Counted from the first letter of the stretch, positions 23,801-35,575 are shown. The stretch is DNA of 64,000 bases from Diplosphaera chodatii (GCA_032358165.1 JAALGY010000042.1:186001-250000), one strand, 5' to 3'. Translations and numbers: made by a program. Notes: a model not told the origin generated them from the sequence alone.

Positions 23801-26800
23801 TGGCACGTTCTCTGCCGGAGCCACAGTGAACCCCATCACCGCTTCAGGCGGCAGCTCACTAATGCCGCTGGACTTCAACCACGACGGCGTCATGTGAGTA
23901 GTGCTTGCTTCCAGAAGTGATGCAAGGCCATTGCAAGGTCCGTTGCGTGAGGCGCACTTGCGCGTGACGTGAAATGGAGCCGGCTAGGAATGCACAGATT
24001 GCTGGCTTCCTCAATTGTGTGTATCTGTGGACCTGCTATCCATGGTGTCACAGGAGATGTCATGACATGGGGGTCTTGCTGGGCTGCAGAGACCTGGCTC
24101 TGGGAAGCGATGACGCGCAGGTCATCATGATGTCTGGCGGCCCATCCGCCTTTGCGCCCTTTGCCAACCAGCTGGACATCTCTGTAGCGCACATCCTTCC
24201 CAACGCTGCCTCCACCGTCATATACGCCGCCGTCTTCCAAGCCTTCACTGCCGACTCTGCACGCCTGCGCACGTACAGCGTCAATGGCGAGGCCCTGGAG
24301 CAGCTCAGCGAGGTTTGCCAGTGACAGCACTCTGGTTCAGACACCCGTTGACACTTCATCACCATGCCGACCGTCACATCTTGCATGCGGTGCTACGGAA
24401 ACTGCCTGATCAAGGCCGCCACACGCAGCCTTTAGGATGCAGCCTGCAGGTGTACGTATGTGGTAGCCATGGCCGATGAGGGCCTTCTGCTAATGTTTAT
24501 GTATCTGCAAACAATTTTCCTACGATTGCAAAAATAAATAATCGCACGCGCACGCAGGTGCCGTTGCCGGACCGCACAGACGCGCTGGCCATCTCCCCCG
24601 ACGGCGGCTGGCTGGCGGCCGCCACCATTGATGGAAGCCTGGTGACGGTGCACCCGCTGGATGCCGCGACCGGCGCCGCGGGGCAGTATGTCGCGAGCCT
24701 CGCCGTCAGCCAGGCATCCGGCGCCGCCTTCACGCCCGACGGCGGCCACATCATCATCTCCAGCCGCTTCGACGACGCTGTGGCGGTGTACGATTTCGAC
24801 ACCGCGACCGGCGCTCTGGGCACAGCACCGGCGACGCGCAGCTTCCCGGTGTCCAGAGACCCTGGCGAAATCATCACCGCGGATGTCAACGAGGATGGCA
24901 TCGTAAGTGAAGCCAGTAGCAGTTATTGCATGTCACCATGCCATCTGCAGCTGTGGTGCTGCTGCATGTGTATGTTGCAGCTGCTCATATGCGCAAAGGG
25001 CCAGCTGTTACTGCAAAATTTCGAACATGCATGATGTAGCACTGAACTTGTTGCCATGTCTGGTCGCAGACGGATTACATCGTGTCGCTCAACACCGAGT
25101 TTGGGTTTGGCGTCATGATCGGCGACGCTGCTGGACCCACCGGCATCAACACCACGCCCAGCTGCTACCCCTCTACCGCAGTCCTGGCGGCAGACTTCAA
25201 CGGCGACGGCCACATCGGTGTGCTGAACACGTGCTGCGATCAGCATGTGCAGGGTGTCAGATTGGTTGCCAGCAAATGGCATTATGGACTGTGTTATGCA
25301 GGCCATATGGCAATTCAGTGGCCTTGCTCAGAAGTGTGCTGTTGTTCTTCTGCAGACGTTGTCAACGTGTGCACTGAGTTCCCGAAGCTGTACGTGCACT
25401 TGGGCGCGGGCGATGGAACGTTTGGCGCAGGCCAAACATTGGATTCCACGACTGGAGGTCAGATCGGTCGGCGCCGCATGCTTTCTCTCAGCAAAGCCGA
25501 TCCGCAGGTACACATGTGTGCGCCACACCACGTTGTGGCTGATGTGCTCAATTGCTGATGCGATGACAGCCAAGCCCGCATATGCAGTGCTTTCACGCAA
25601 CACATCTGCACCGGAACCGTGCACCTGACTGCAAGCTTGCAGGCATCTATGTTGAGTTGTCCACCAATCGTTTCCACACTGGCTGAGCTGTGCGTATGCG
25701 GCTGCAGGCAGAAGCGGGGCTGAAGCAGTGTGCGGCGGGGGCAGCAGCTCAGGAGGCCACCTACCTACGCACCTGCAGCGTCTCTGTGCAGGCGGCAGCA
25801 TGCATCAAGGTGGGGTGGTAGATGCATTTCACACCTGACTGGCGGTCAGCAAACCTGCAGCGTGTGCTAGTAACACCTTAGATGCTTGGTGCGCCGGCAG
25901 CTGCTGGCCCATGGCCATGCCTGTTATCAGTGTCAAGATGCAGACGTGTAAAACGTGGGTGCACATAGCCGCATCCAACAGACAAGCAGTGAACTGGGCT
26001 ATGGTTTGGATCAAGAAAGGCTGCAGTCAGCACCGATCAGGAAACTGCTGATACTGGTGTTTATGGTGTCCTCGCAGTTGCACGGGCAGGCCTGCACCCG
26101 GTGCACGTACAACGGCGGCAAGGTTGGTGTGAAGGAGAGCAAGTGCACTGCCGTCAGCGACACCGTTAAGTACACCCTTGTCGCCGGCGTCATAGGTGAG
26201 CAACTGCTGCGAGTGCCATATGCCGTCACACACATCACAGTCTGTAGTGCTGTCACATCAGGATCACGGCATGGTTTCAGGAGACCTGCTCACCTTCCGA
26301 CAGTCGTGGGCACAACAATGTAACGAGCTGGCTGCGCTGTCTGGGCTGCAGTGCCGGCTCCGGGATTCGAGTGGTCCAGCGCAAAGGGCGTCGCCAGCGG
26401 CTGCCGCGCAGGCTACTTCAAGCCTGCTGCAGGCGCCGTCAAGTGAGCACCATGTCCTGGTCTGCACACGACCATGCTTGTTGGCGCAAGTACGAGTATT
26501 CTGTACATACTAGCCCCGAAAGAGAATTGGAGAATGTTATCCATGTGACAGTAGCTGACAACCCCAACATGCCATGCTGCCAGGTGCACAGGCTGTAGTT
26601 CGGTCCAGGGCGGGCGCGCCTACCAGCCGCTGACCGCGCAGCGCAGCTTCCTGAGCTGCCGCGCCGGCTACACCGTCAATGCAGCACGCACCACATGCAG
26701 TGAGTGATATGCGAGTCGCCCCGCTCCTTGCAAAGCTGTTGACAGCAGGCTGCTGGGCATGATGACCTCGGCGCGCCCGTCTGGACTACTACGCATGGCA

Positions 26801-29475
26801 GCACTCCTGCATATCGTCCTGCCCAGCTCATGGTGGTGGTGACTGAACATGTTGACTTGCACCGGCTGCAAGGTTGTGCCCTGCGAGTGCCATCGAGCTG
26901 CTTGTGATGCATGTCCCCTCCATGTGACGCTGGCCAGATGCCTGCTGTGCAGCGGCGCCGTCGCCCCCACCACCCCGGCCGCCCCCGCGGAGTCCACCGC
27001 CATTTCCCGCGAAGCTGCCCAGCCCACCGCCCAGCCCACCGCCTACCCCATTGCCGCCGCCAGTTGTGATCCCGGCCAAGCCGCGCAAGCCCCCGCCATC
27101 GCCGCCGCCAGCACCGCCGCCCAGCCCGCCACCAAACCCTCCCCCTTCCCCGCCGCCAGCACCGCCGCCGAGCCCGCCGCCAAACCCTCCGCCATCACCA
27201 CCTCCAGCGCCCCCGCCATCGCCCAGCCCACCACCAAACCCTCCGCCATCACCACCGCCAGCGCCCCCGCCATCGCCGCCCCCAGCACCGCCACCCAGCC
27301 CACCACCAAACCCGCCCCCATCACCGCCGCCAGCACCGCCTTCGCCTCCCCCGCCCAGCCCACCACCAAACCCTCCCCCTTCACCGCCTTGGTGAGTGAT
27401 GGCTTCTTGTCTTCTGGTTCAACCAGTAATCAGCGAGGCCCGACCTCCTGGAGCCCAGCGCGGGGCTGCCACACCCGCCCGCAAAGCACTGCAACATCTA
27501 CTGTGTATGCGCGCTATTCTAATTGCCAGGCAAATGCAACAGTGTGCGCTGTGTTTCTGGTTCAGCATCACGAGCCGGAGCCCTGGTGAGCCATGCCCTG
27601 TGGGGCAGGGCACCACATCTGCCGCCGCTCTGCAGGCAAACCCGGGGGAGGACTGCATCCTGGACATTGCCGTGGTATATGGGGTAAGTCGAAGAGCATA
27701 TCTCGCTGCACCAGCTGTGACATTTGCGGGTAGCACCTTGCGACTGCTGTATGGCTGTGCTGCCTCAGGTCCTTGCTGAACAGCAGGCAAACGGCCTGCA
27801 CCGCAGGATTGCACACCTCATGTGCAGTATACGCATTGACGTCACTGAATTCAGGTTGGGTTTTGTTCCGCATTGCAGGTATCCGCCGAGGTGATCATCT
27901 GCCATGGGAATGGTGATGGCACCTTTTCAGCCGGGTCCAGAGCGTCCACCGATTTTAACCCTTCTTGTGTGACGCCCTTGGACTTCAACCACGATGCAAT
28001 CACGTGAGTGTGGTGGCATGTACCATGTCGTGAAGTTCATCAGGATATGGCACAGCGCTGCATGCCCCGCGTCCTCAGCTGCAAGGATGCGCGCCTGATA
28101 CAAAGCAGTGCGCCACTGTGTTGCGGCCAGCACGGCCACAACTGTGCAGCGACCCAGTCTTGGTGAAAAGCCAGCTTTGGGTCGGCTGCCACCAGGATGG
28201 CAGCAGCACTGCCTGGTGTCTCTGCTTGCAGGGATTTGGCGGTGGGCAACCAAGACGCCACCATTTACATGTTACCGGGCGGCTCAGGGGCGTTTGCGCC
28301 ATCTGCTGTTCGGCCTGGGGTAACCGCATTCCAACAGCTGCTGCCCAACAGCGCCTCCACTCGGCTTTATGCCGCCGCCGCCGATCCGGCTCTGAGCGCG
28401 CTGACCGTGAGCAACCAGACGCTGCAGCTGCTGAACGGGGTGCGTGGTTTGCTGCCAGGTCCGATGGCAAATGTCGTGTCTATCTTGGAAGCTGCATCAA
28501 CCACGATGGCACACTGCCATCACCTTGCTACATGTTGGCGGACGCTCAAGTATGGCTACCTGACTGGCTGGCTGGTGTCAATTTGGATGGCCTGCTCACC
28601 AGTGTGAGCATGCGGACAGGTGCCGCTGCCAGGAGGACAAGCCGCAACTGCACTTGCGCTCTCCGCTGACGAGAAGTGGCTGGCGGTGTCCAGCCAGTAC
28701 GGCAACCTGGCGTCTGTCCACCCGGTGGACCCAACCACCGGGGCTGTCGGGCAAGCTGTTGCCACAGTGGCCAGCAACATCACGAACGGTGTCGCCTTCA
28801 CTGGGGATGGCGCACACATCGTCGTCTCAAGCCGGGCCGACGACGCCGTGCGTGTGTACGACTTCGACGCTTCCAGCGGCGCACTCGGCACGATGGCGAC
28901 ACGGGAGTTTCCAATATACCGGAACCCCGCTAGCATCGTCACTGCAGACCTCAACGAAGACGGCATTGTGAGTAGTGCAGCTCAAACCCGCTTTCCTCTT
29001 GTGGACATTATGCATGAGCGCTAGCTCCGATACATAGTGTTGTTGTCACACCATGCATAGTATCCGCCCAGCAGTGCGTGTGGTCATCTTGATGCAGATG
29101 GATTATGCCGTGGCGCTGAACGGCGAATCTGGCTTCGCGTTGTTGCTCGGCGATGCTGACGGGCCAGCCACCATCAGCACTGCTTGGAAGCTGCTACGCA
29201 TCAGTGCTGTTAGTTGCCGAGGACTTCAACAGCGACAACCACATTGGTGCCCACCACTCGTGCACCAGACTCCTATTGGATGCGATGCCGTTGTTTGGAT
29301 CACATGATGAGGTGCTGAAGTCTGCAGCTACCCGATTCTGTGCATGTACGATGTTGCCATGTGCTGACCCCGATGCTCCTGACGTGCAGACATCCTCAAC
29401 GTGTGCGATGCACAAGCCGTGCTGCACCTGGGCGCGGGGAACGGAACCTTCGGCGCTGGTGTTTCTATAAACTGA
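20869..29475 (+). CDS. Array gene C: two-cassette secreted protein with a frameshift near its end
   Basis: Twenty-three exons: 20869-21024, 21234-21335, 21610-21727, 21960-22050, 22251-22366, 22620-23259, 23405-23528, 23760-23893, 24090-24312, 24558-24902, 25070-25217, 25356-25507, 25708-25809, 26078-26195, 26352-26442, 26584-26699, 26953-27391, 27566-27683, 27879-28003, 28232-28439, 28620-28967, 29098-29246, 29390-29475. A signal peptide (LLLSVLLLVATCTATA) is followed by two full copies of the gene B cassette. The first lacks the terminal stop and runs through GRRRMLSLSKADPQ into the second. Polyproline hinges are about 213 and 146 residues long. Phases agree throughout except exon 22, which is 149 nt where paralogues have 148 or 151. 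The extra base near 29190 shifts the frame and creates TGA at the exon 22/23 junction. Without it the protein would have about 1,415 residues ending GAGVSIN, like gene B. Sequencing error, recent mutation or a shortened allele are all possible. Confidence 0.87.
22620..23259 (+). repeat. Polyproline-encoding minisatellite exon, gene C cassette 1
   Basis: This single 640-nt exon encodes PPPSPPPNPPPSPPPAPPP-type repeats. At DNA level it is a degenerate tandem array of units near 70 bp (CCGCCATCACCACCGCCAGC, ending around CCACCAAACCCT). It forms an extended, probably hydroxyproline-glycosylated hinge like those of volvocine pherophorins. Confidence 0.85.
26953..27391 (+). repeat. Polyproline-encoding minisatellite exon, gene C cassette 2
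   Basis: This is a 439-nt exon of the same type, with the same lead-in (FPAKLPSP, VVIPAKP) as the exon at 22620. Hinge lengths differ between cassettes while the flanking exons keep their size, as expected for unequal exchange in a minisatellite. Confidence 0.85.
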
Positions 29476-30012
29476 CAAGCTGCAAGACAGGCCGATCCAA
29501 GGCACCACCGCATGTCTCGTGTGCAAGGTTGTCATTTCCAAACATCTGCCCGGCCAGGATGATCAGCAGCGCACTTCGTTGCTGTCAGAGTGACGTCGCG
29601 CAACGCTGTGGGCACAAGGACCTGAAGTGTAGCAGCAGGGTCTGCCATGTGATTGACCCAAGTTGCATGTGAGATGATGCGCAGTGCAACATCTGATCAA
29701 TATGACGGAGGTCCAAGGGTCGTTCAAGCAAGACGGTGGGCGCCGTGACATTATTTGAACTTCATTTCAAACATCTGAAGACTTGTAGAACTTGGCTAGT
29801 GTGATGATCTGTGAACTGCTGATGACAAGGCCCTGGTTTGTTGCATTCCGTGGGCATCATTGATGGAACCAACACGGCGATCGATTGTCATCGATACGAA
29901 TCTGCTAGGTCTGATGGAGATCCTGCTCAGCGCTTGCGTTGAAGGTTGCGAATTCTGAACCTCATATATAGTCTCACGCGCATACGCTGTGCTTCCCCAG
30001 CTGCTCAGCGAG
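29476..30012. other. Gap after the array
   Basis: It contains the 3' flank of gene C (homologous to the flank of gene B near 29650-29725). I see no further gene here. Confidence 0.4.
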
Positions 30013-30060
30013 TCACATGCGCACGACGTTGATCTGGCCCTCAGGCACGGTGCTCCCGGC
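30013..30060 (-). other. Duplicated last-exon candidate
   Basis: On the minus strand, after CCCTGCAG, the reading GSTVPEGQINVVRM followed by TGA at 30015-30013 closely copies the true end TVPEGQVKSVRT of the gene just upstream. It is either an alternative 3' exon or a decayed duplicate. Confidence 0.45.
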
Positions 30061-30169
30061 TGCAGGGCAGGGTGTCCATACATACGGCACCGTCTTGTGA
30101 CACAAGCACGACCGAAGCTCGTTTCTCCCGACCCCTAGTCTGATTGAGGCCGGGTGTGCGCCCAGCACA

Positions 30170-31004
30170 TCAGGTGCGCACGGACTTGACCTGGCCCTCA
30201 GGCACCGTTCGCTCCGACTGCAACGCATCCGTGTTCACGGCCCTGCCGTCCTCCTTGGCCTCCTGCGCCGCCTCCGCCAGCTTGCTCTTCCGCTCCTCCT
30301 TCCTGCGTCCACCAGCAGCACATTGACGTATGCCGCCGACTACCGTTGAATGGCGGGGTGTATTGCGTCAGCATCAGTACGCCTTGGCATGCTGGGATGG
30401 TCCACACGTGCAGGTGGCCTGGTGCCACAGCGGCAAAGGCAAGCTACTGCTCAGCGAGTGTCCGCGAGTGTGAGCAGCCGTCGCGAACAGTGAGTTACGG
30501 TAGGCACTCACTGCGCCTTGGCCTTTTCCAAGTCGTACGCCTGTGAGCGCTGTGCTGATTGCTGCCAGATCGCCGGCACCAGCGCCAGGCCGCCCAGCAC
30601 ACGGCGCCTGCAATGTCATGGCGGCCTTGAGGACGGGCACAACCCGGCGCGAATGGTCTGACACGTTCCTGATCAGCCTCTGAAGAGGCATGCATGTGCA
30701 TCAGTGGTGCACAGCTGCCGTGTCTGTTGCCAGTGAAACTGAACGGGGACATAATGGCGACCAGTAGGACGTGCGTTTGGCATGCGATGGTTCAATCCGC
30801 TTGGTGTGGATGTGAGCAGGCAGTCATCAGCAGATTTTTGCCCCATGCGGCAGGGATCAAGGGACCTCCGATTAAGGGCTGCTAGCAGCTGACAGGGTGC
30901 CACCTGCTCTGTGAGGGAGCTGTGGCCGACCGCAGTGTCTCACGAGCCCTCTGCGCTGCGCTGGTCACGATGCTCCTGCGCTGCATGGTTGTGCGGAATG
31001 GCAT
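30170..31004 (-). CDS. Small basic protein, possibly thylakoid-lumen targeted
   Basis: Two exons are well supported: 30607-30512 and 30302-30170, which join in phase and end TVPEGQVKSVRT. They encode RRVLGGLALVPAI, then SQAYDLEKAKAQ, then a charged segment KEERKSKLAEAAQEAKEDG. Upstream, 31004-30944 has a good start (MPFRTTMQRRSIVTSAAQRA) with a GTGAGA donor and resembles a transit peptide, but it does not join in phase directly. A tiny exon near 30870 (after CTAGCAG) would repair this. A basic leader, twin Arg, hydrophobic stretch and AxA-like site suggest import into the chloroplast and perhaps the thylakoid lumen. The mature protein would be about 50 residues. I do not recognise the family. 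Confidence 0.5.
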
Positions 31005-32025
31005 CACATGCACCTGCAATCCCGTTGACGAAGCCATCATCATGGGTAGATGTCGGCCACGAGCTGCAGAACAATGCTGTAGCAGGCGTGCTAGGATGCC
31101 GGAAAATCAGCACTAGACGCAACGGTTGACGCGATGCACATCGCGCATCCACAGATGTGCGTTGGGCACGTGATCAGACAGCTATGGCGAAGCTGGCATC
31201 ATTCCTTTGGTCAGCTTATGATGCATATGCCTGTATGGAAGACTTACACGCTTGACTGCCTGACAGTGAAAGGCATTGTGAATTGGAACGTCTTCAAGCG
31301 CGGGTACAAACCACAGCAGGCAGTGTTTACTGAAGTCCACTGACGCTTGTCACAAATAAAGTGCATCAACATGTACACATCAGGATCAGGTGCAGCACTT
31401 CAAAGTGCTGCTCAGCACGAAGTACCAAGTGCAATGTTGTCCCCAATGGAATAAACGTCTGTAGTGCCGCCTGCTGCATCTGCACATGAAGTCCTTGCAC
31501 CTGCCCAGTGATGGCCAGGAGGCAGGCCACGGTACCAGATATGATTGACTTGGATGCTGGTCCACAATTTTGCCTGTTGCGCAGTTGTTGTGACTGCCAC
31601 CCTGCCGCACGCTGCTGACGCTGGCATTATCACGTTTTTATAGCCTTGCAACCACCCTCGCAATTGTGGCCAGCTGGTCCATATCTGCTGTTCTGCACGG
31701 CGCGGGCAGCGCAGCGCTGGTTCCACCAGCCGCTGCACAGCCTCTTGTGCCTGCTGCTGAAGCTGCTACCGGCTGTGGGGCAGGGGCTGGCAGCCCTGAA
31801 TGGCAATCACACGTGGTGCCAGCTGGCCCCAGGGCAGCCACCCAAGCGTTTGCCCAAGCATTGTGTTTCGGCAGCGTAAGCCCCGTCAGCGGCTGGCCGG
31901 CCCTGCTGCCCCACCTGAGGTGGGCAGCGGCGGCAGAGGCGCCGGCAGCGGACGCGGGACAACGCGAGCAGCTGCCATCCCCGCGCGCCCGCTGAGCTGC
32001 TGGGAGGTCCCCTGCTGCACACTGC
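31005..32025. other. Gap with GC-rich open frames, no supported gene
   Basis: A GC-rich block at 31640-32000 gives long open frames on both strands, as such composition often does, but no splice sites or motifs support them. TTACA at 31244-31248 is a possible TGTAA poly(A) signal for the membrane-protein gene that ends at 32026, which would make much of this its 3' untranslated region. Confidence 0.4.
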
Positions 32026-34630
32026 TCATCCCTGCTGCGCGGGGGGCGGCGGGCGCTCGGGGTCCGCCGAGGAGCTCTTGTACCCGCTCGTGAGCTGCAC
32101 ATCCTCCGTCTGCAGCCCCATCAGCCGCGCCTCCTGCACCCTGTTAGCACAGCGACGACACGAGAGTTAGCCAATGCAGGCTGCAGTGTCACGATGGGCT
32201 GGAGGTCGCTGATGCCAGGGATCAGCTGCCATTGCTACACTTGGCGGGGTTCAGGAAGACCCCGATACACTAGTGCATTGAGGTGTGCATGACAGACTGC
32301 ACCTGTGCCGACGCGCCAGTAGCGCGACCGCCGCCGCGACCGCCACAGCGATCAGGAACGCCACCGCCAGGCCCGACACCAGCCGCATGCCGGAGCCACC
32401 CACATCGGCTGCCCCCTCCAGCACTGTGCACCTGCGCTTCCGCAGGTAGGCTGTGTAAATGATTTGACATCTGAACCAGGCGCATGCTGCACTGCCATCT
32501 TTAGGCCAGCCTGCGGCCGGTGATGCGTGCCAGATGCAGGATGCTGGCCCAGGATGCTGACCCATGCAGTCAGGGTCCACGTGCTACCAGGGCAGATAGG
32601 ATAGGAGACGCACTTGGGGAAGGTGTGGTCGCCCTCCCAGCCGCCTGCCAGGCACTGCTTGCTGGTGCCCTGCGGTCACACATATGGGACAGCTTTTGTG
32701 TGGCGCTTGCGACCATTACGCAGCGTGTAGAGCACTGTCAAACTATGGAGCGCAGCTGTTCAGCGTTCAGCACCCAGTGAAGATGCGACATGCTGCTCCC
32801 AACACCAGCTGAACCCAAGAAGTTGAGCACAGTCACCTCAAAGACCATCTCGTCGATCTGTGTGTTGCAGGGGTTGACCACCACGTAGGTCACGGACTTC
32901 AGGCACTTGTGCTGCAGGGCAACAATAGACTACTCTGGCGAATGGGCACATGCTGCCTAGGCTCTGCCTGCTACATCCACTAGCCGCAGCAATCCTGCCG
33001 CCGCTGAGGCCAGGTCAGGGAGCGTATGGCCCTGCTGGTACCAAGTGCCCCATCTCTGAGGCACACATGATCTCGTGATGCTGTGGAGGCACATGATTGA
33101 TGGGTACTCTGCGCTCACTGTGAAGACGGTGTGCTGCACGCGGGAGCGCTGCAGCTCCACCGCCGTCACCCCCTCGAAGATGAGGCCGCCCTCGTCCGGC
33201 ACATTCTTGTTGGGCACCGTGTCCATCATCATCTGCACAAGTAATGCGAGGGAAGCATCAGCAGCCGCTGTGACCGATTGCAGTTCTTCAGCAGTTTCAC
33301 ACATACCGTTTTGCAGCCCGTGCTCAACGTTGACGCACATGGACGAGTACGTCGCATGCAATGTGTTGAGACGTGCAAGGTCAGCGCCTGATGCGAAGCC
33401 AACCGCAGTGATGTGACACTTGCCTGGCACAGCGCGGCCGTGGCGTTGCTGCGCTTGGCGCCGTAGGTGGGCTGGTGTCGTGTGGGGTCGATGAACTGGA
33501 AGGAGTAGGGCGAGTCCGGGTCGCACTCCTCGAACACCTGCGGGACAAAAAGCACATCAGGGACCATGCCGCACAAGTACCCAGCTTGCACAGGTGCGCG
33601 TGCCGAAGGAAGTGCCACAACATTGGCACAAATGGAAAGTACGATCCCGTAAGGCTGCCTAAAACCCTACCTTGTTGGCCTGGTCCAGCTGCTGCGCCTT
33701 GTGCAGGAAGCACGCGTTGGAGTCGGGGGACACCACCTCCGCGATCCTGCATCACATGATGTCAAACGAGGCCATCAGCCCTGTGACACGGAGAGGCGCC
33801 GCCACCTGACGCCGCTGACAGTAGCGCAGCTTTGAGCACAATTTTGCCCCTGTTCCATCGCAAGCAGAGTGCCAGTGACGATGACCCAGAGTCAGAGGCG
33901 CAGTCTCCAGAACCATGAGCACCTGAGGCCGCGGGCAGCGCAGCCGTCGGGCAGGATCCCGGTGGGGTGCTTGCTCGGCGGGCCGCCCGCAGACAGCTTC
34001 ACGCCGGCGTGCGCGATGCACAGCTCGCCCTGCTCCTGCGGCGCGCGCGCCTGCGTGACGGCACATGCTGCGATCAGGGGCAGGCCGGCTGCGGAGTCCT
34101 GCTGGGTATAGCCGGCTGCAGCTGCGTTACCGCCGGGCTGTCCGGCAGGCGGGGGGCCACTCAGTGGCAGCAGCCGCTGCCAAGGCCACAGGAGTCGCTG
34201 CCAAAGCTGCGGCGCAACTGGTACAATCACACTGGCGACGGTTCGGCGTCGCAGTGACGGCCCTGTACAGGCTGACGTAAATGCCGTAGCGCAGGGCTGA
34301 GGATTTGCAACACTCGAAGCGCTGCTGCGCATGCAGTTGCGGCACGGCAAGCCAGCGCTTGCCTCATGACTTGCTGACAGCACACAGCAGGTGTGCATGA
34401 CAGCTGCCTGCACGTGAAGGCCTGCAAAAAGGGAAGTAAACACTGACAAGCTGCAGCACCTGCGCTTCGAAGATGATGCAGGCGCCCGGCTGGACCTCGG
34501 TGACGTGCGCCGTGAAGTGCTCGCTGAGCGTGCCGTTGACGGTCACGATGGGCGCCTCCTCGTGCTTCGCGGCTGCTGCGCCGCTCAGGAGCGACACCAG
34601 GACTATTAGAATGCTGTGCAGCGGTATCAT
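32026..34630 (-). CDS. Type I membrane protein with Cys-containing ectodomain, family unknown
   Basis: Nine exons close in phase to 325 residues: 34630-34460, 34050-33923, 33746-33671, 33537-33424, 33232-33119, 32911-32837, 32669-32614, 32431-32303, 32140-32026. A signal peptide (MIPLHSILIVLVSLLSGAAA) starts the protein. The ectodomain has about a dozen scattered Cys residues and potential N-glycosylation sites (NGT, NAT). One transmembrane helix (LVSGLAVAFLIAVAVAAAVA) lies near residues 255-280, followed by a basic stop-transfer and a 38-residue cytosolic tail rich in Ser and Pro. The intron after exon 4 starts with GCAAGT, a classic GC-AG donor. It sits next to the Hint protein gene on the same strand, with about 950 bp between them. 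I recognise no domain. Receptor, adhesion or secretory-pathway roles are all open. Confidence 0.78.
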
Positions 34631-35575
34631 GCTTGCTGCCGAGCCCTCTGAAGCACAGCAAGAGCTATGACCCTGTAAACGGCGCTGAAGCAGCTGCACG
34701 TCTCTAAACGCCTGACCTACTGCTTTCAAGCAACTCAAGGCAGGGTGCCAACCAAAGTGTACACCGGAGGATGCAGATTTCCGAGATCAACACAATGTCG
34801 GCTGAGCTCACGATGTCATGCGCAAGTGCTAATGATGCTGCTAGTCTCTGACCTGTTGATCATGGCAGGCATCACAGGCCCTGACAAGCCCGTCCCTTGC
34901 AACGCGATGTGTGGATGGCAGTGTAAACTCAGATAGCCGAGCAGGCACAGCTGAGAGCGCCACGGCAACTGTGGACACGCCAAAGCACTACGGAAAGTGT
35001 TGTATGCTACGTATTGATGGACTGAACCGATGCGCAGGTGGGACAACAGGAAATGTCCTGTCAACCCTGCAGGTTACGTCATGAGACTCCACCGCTGCAA
35101 AAACATCGATCTGCAGGGCCACCTTGCTTCACCGCCACTGGCTGATGCTGGGAAGAGCAAAGCACAGAACACAAACCGCGTGATGATTACAAGTAGCATA
35201 TGCCATGCTGTCAAATCACACCTGAGCATCGACTCAACATCAAACAAAGGACATAGTACATGTTGTGATCTTACTGTCACAAACGGGTGGGCGAATAAGC
35301 AAGCCATACAAGCATCAGCCCGCATACACAGGGTCTTCGGATGGTGCTGCACGTTATAAAACCAGCTGCTGAAACGATCTGAACAGTGCGGCAGTGTCAA
35401 ATTGTGGCAGCGTGCACTGCCATAATAAAGGCAGATGGATAGCGAACAACAGTGGTGCACGACGCAAGCAGTGCTCGAGTGCGTGATTGCGTGCTGGACT
35501 TCGTCACTAGCAAGTGATATGTTACGTGACCACATGGCCGCGCAGTGTGCGTGGATCACATCCGCAAGTGCCAAG
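34631..35575. other. Intergenic gap between membrane-protein and Hint-protein genes
   Basis: It should hold the 3' untranslated region of the Hint gene (TTACA at 35187-35191 reads TGTAA on the minus strand) and the promoter of the membrane-protein gene. No other gene is supported. Confidence 0.4.

Noticed and set aside
31666..31995. A 109-codon Ala/Pro-rich open frame on the plus strand
   Set aside because: GC-rich sequence gives open frames on both strands here, with no splice sites, motifs or paralogues. It may lie in the 3' untranslated region of the minus-strand gene.
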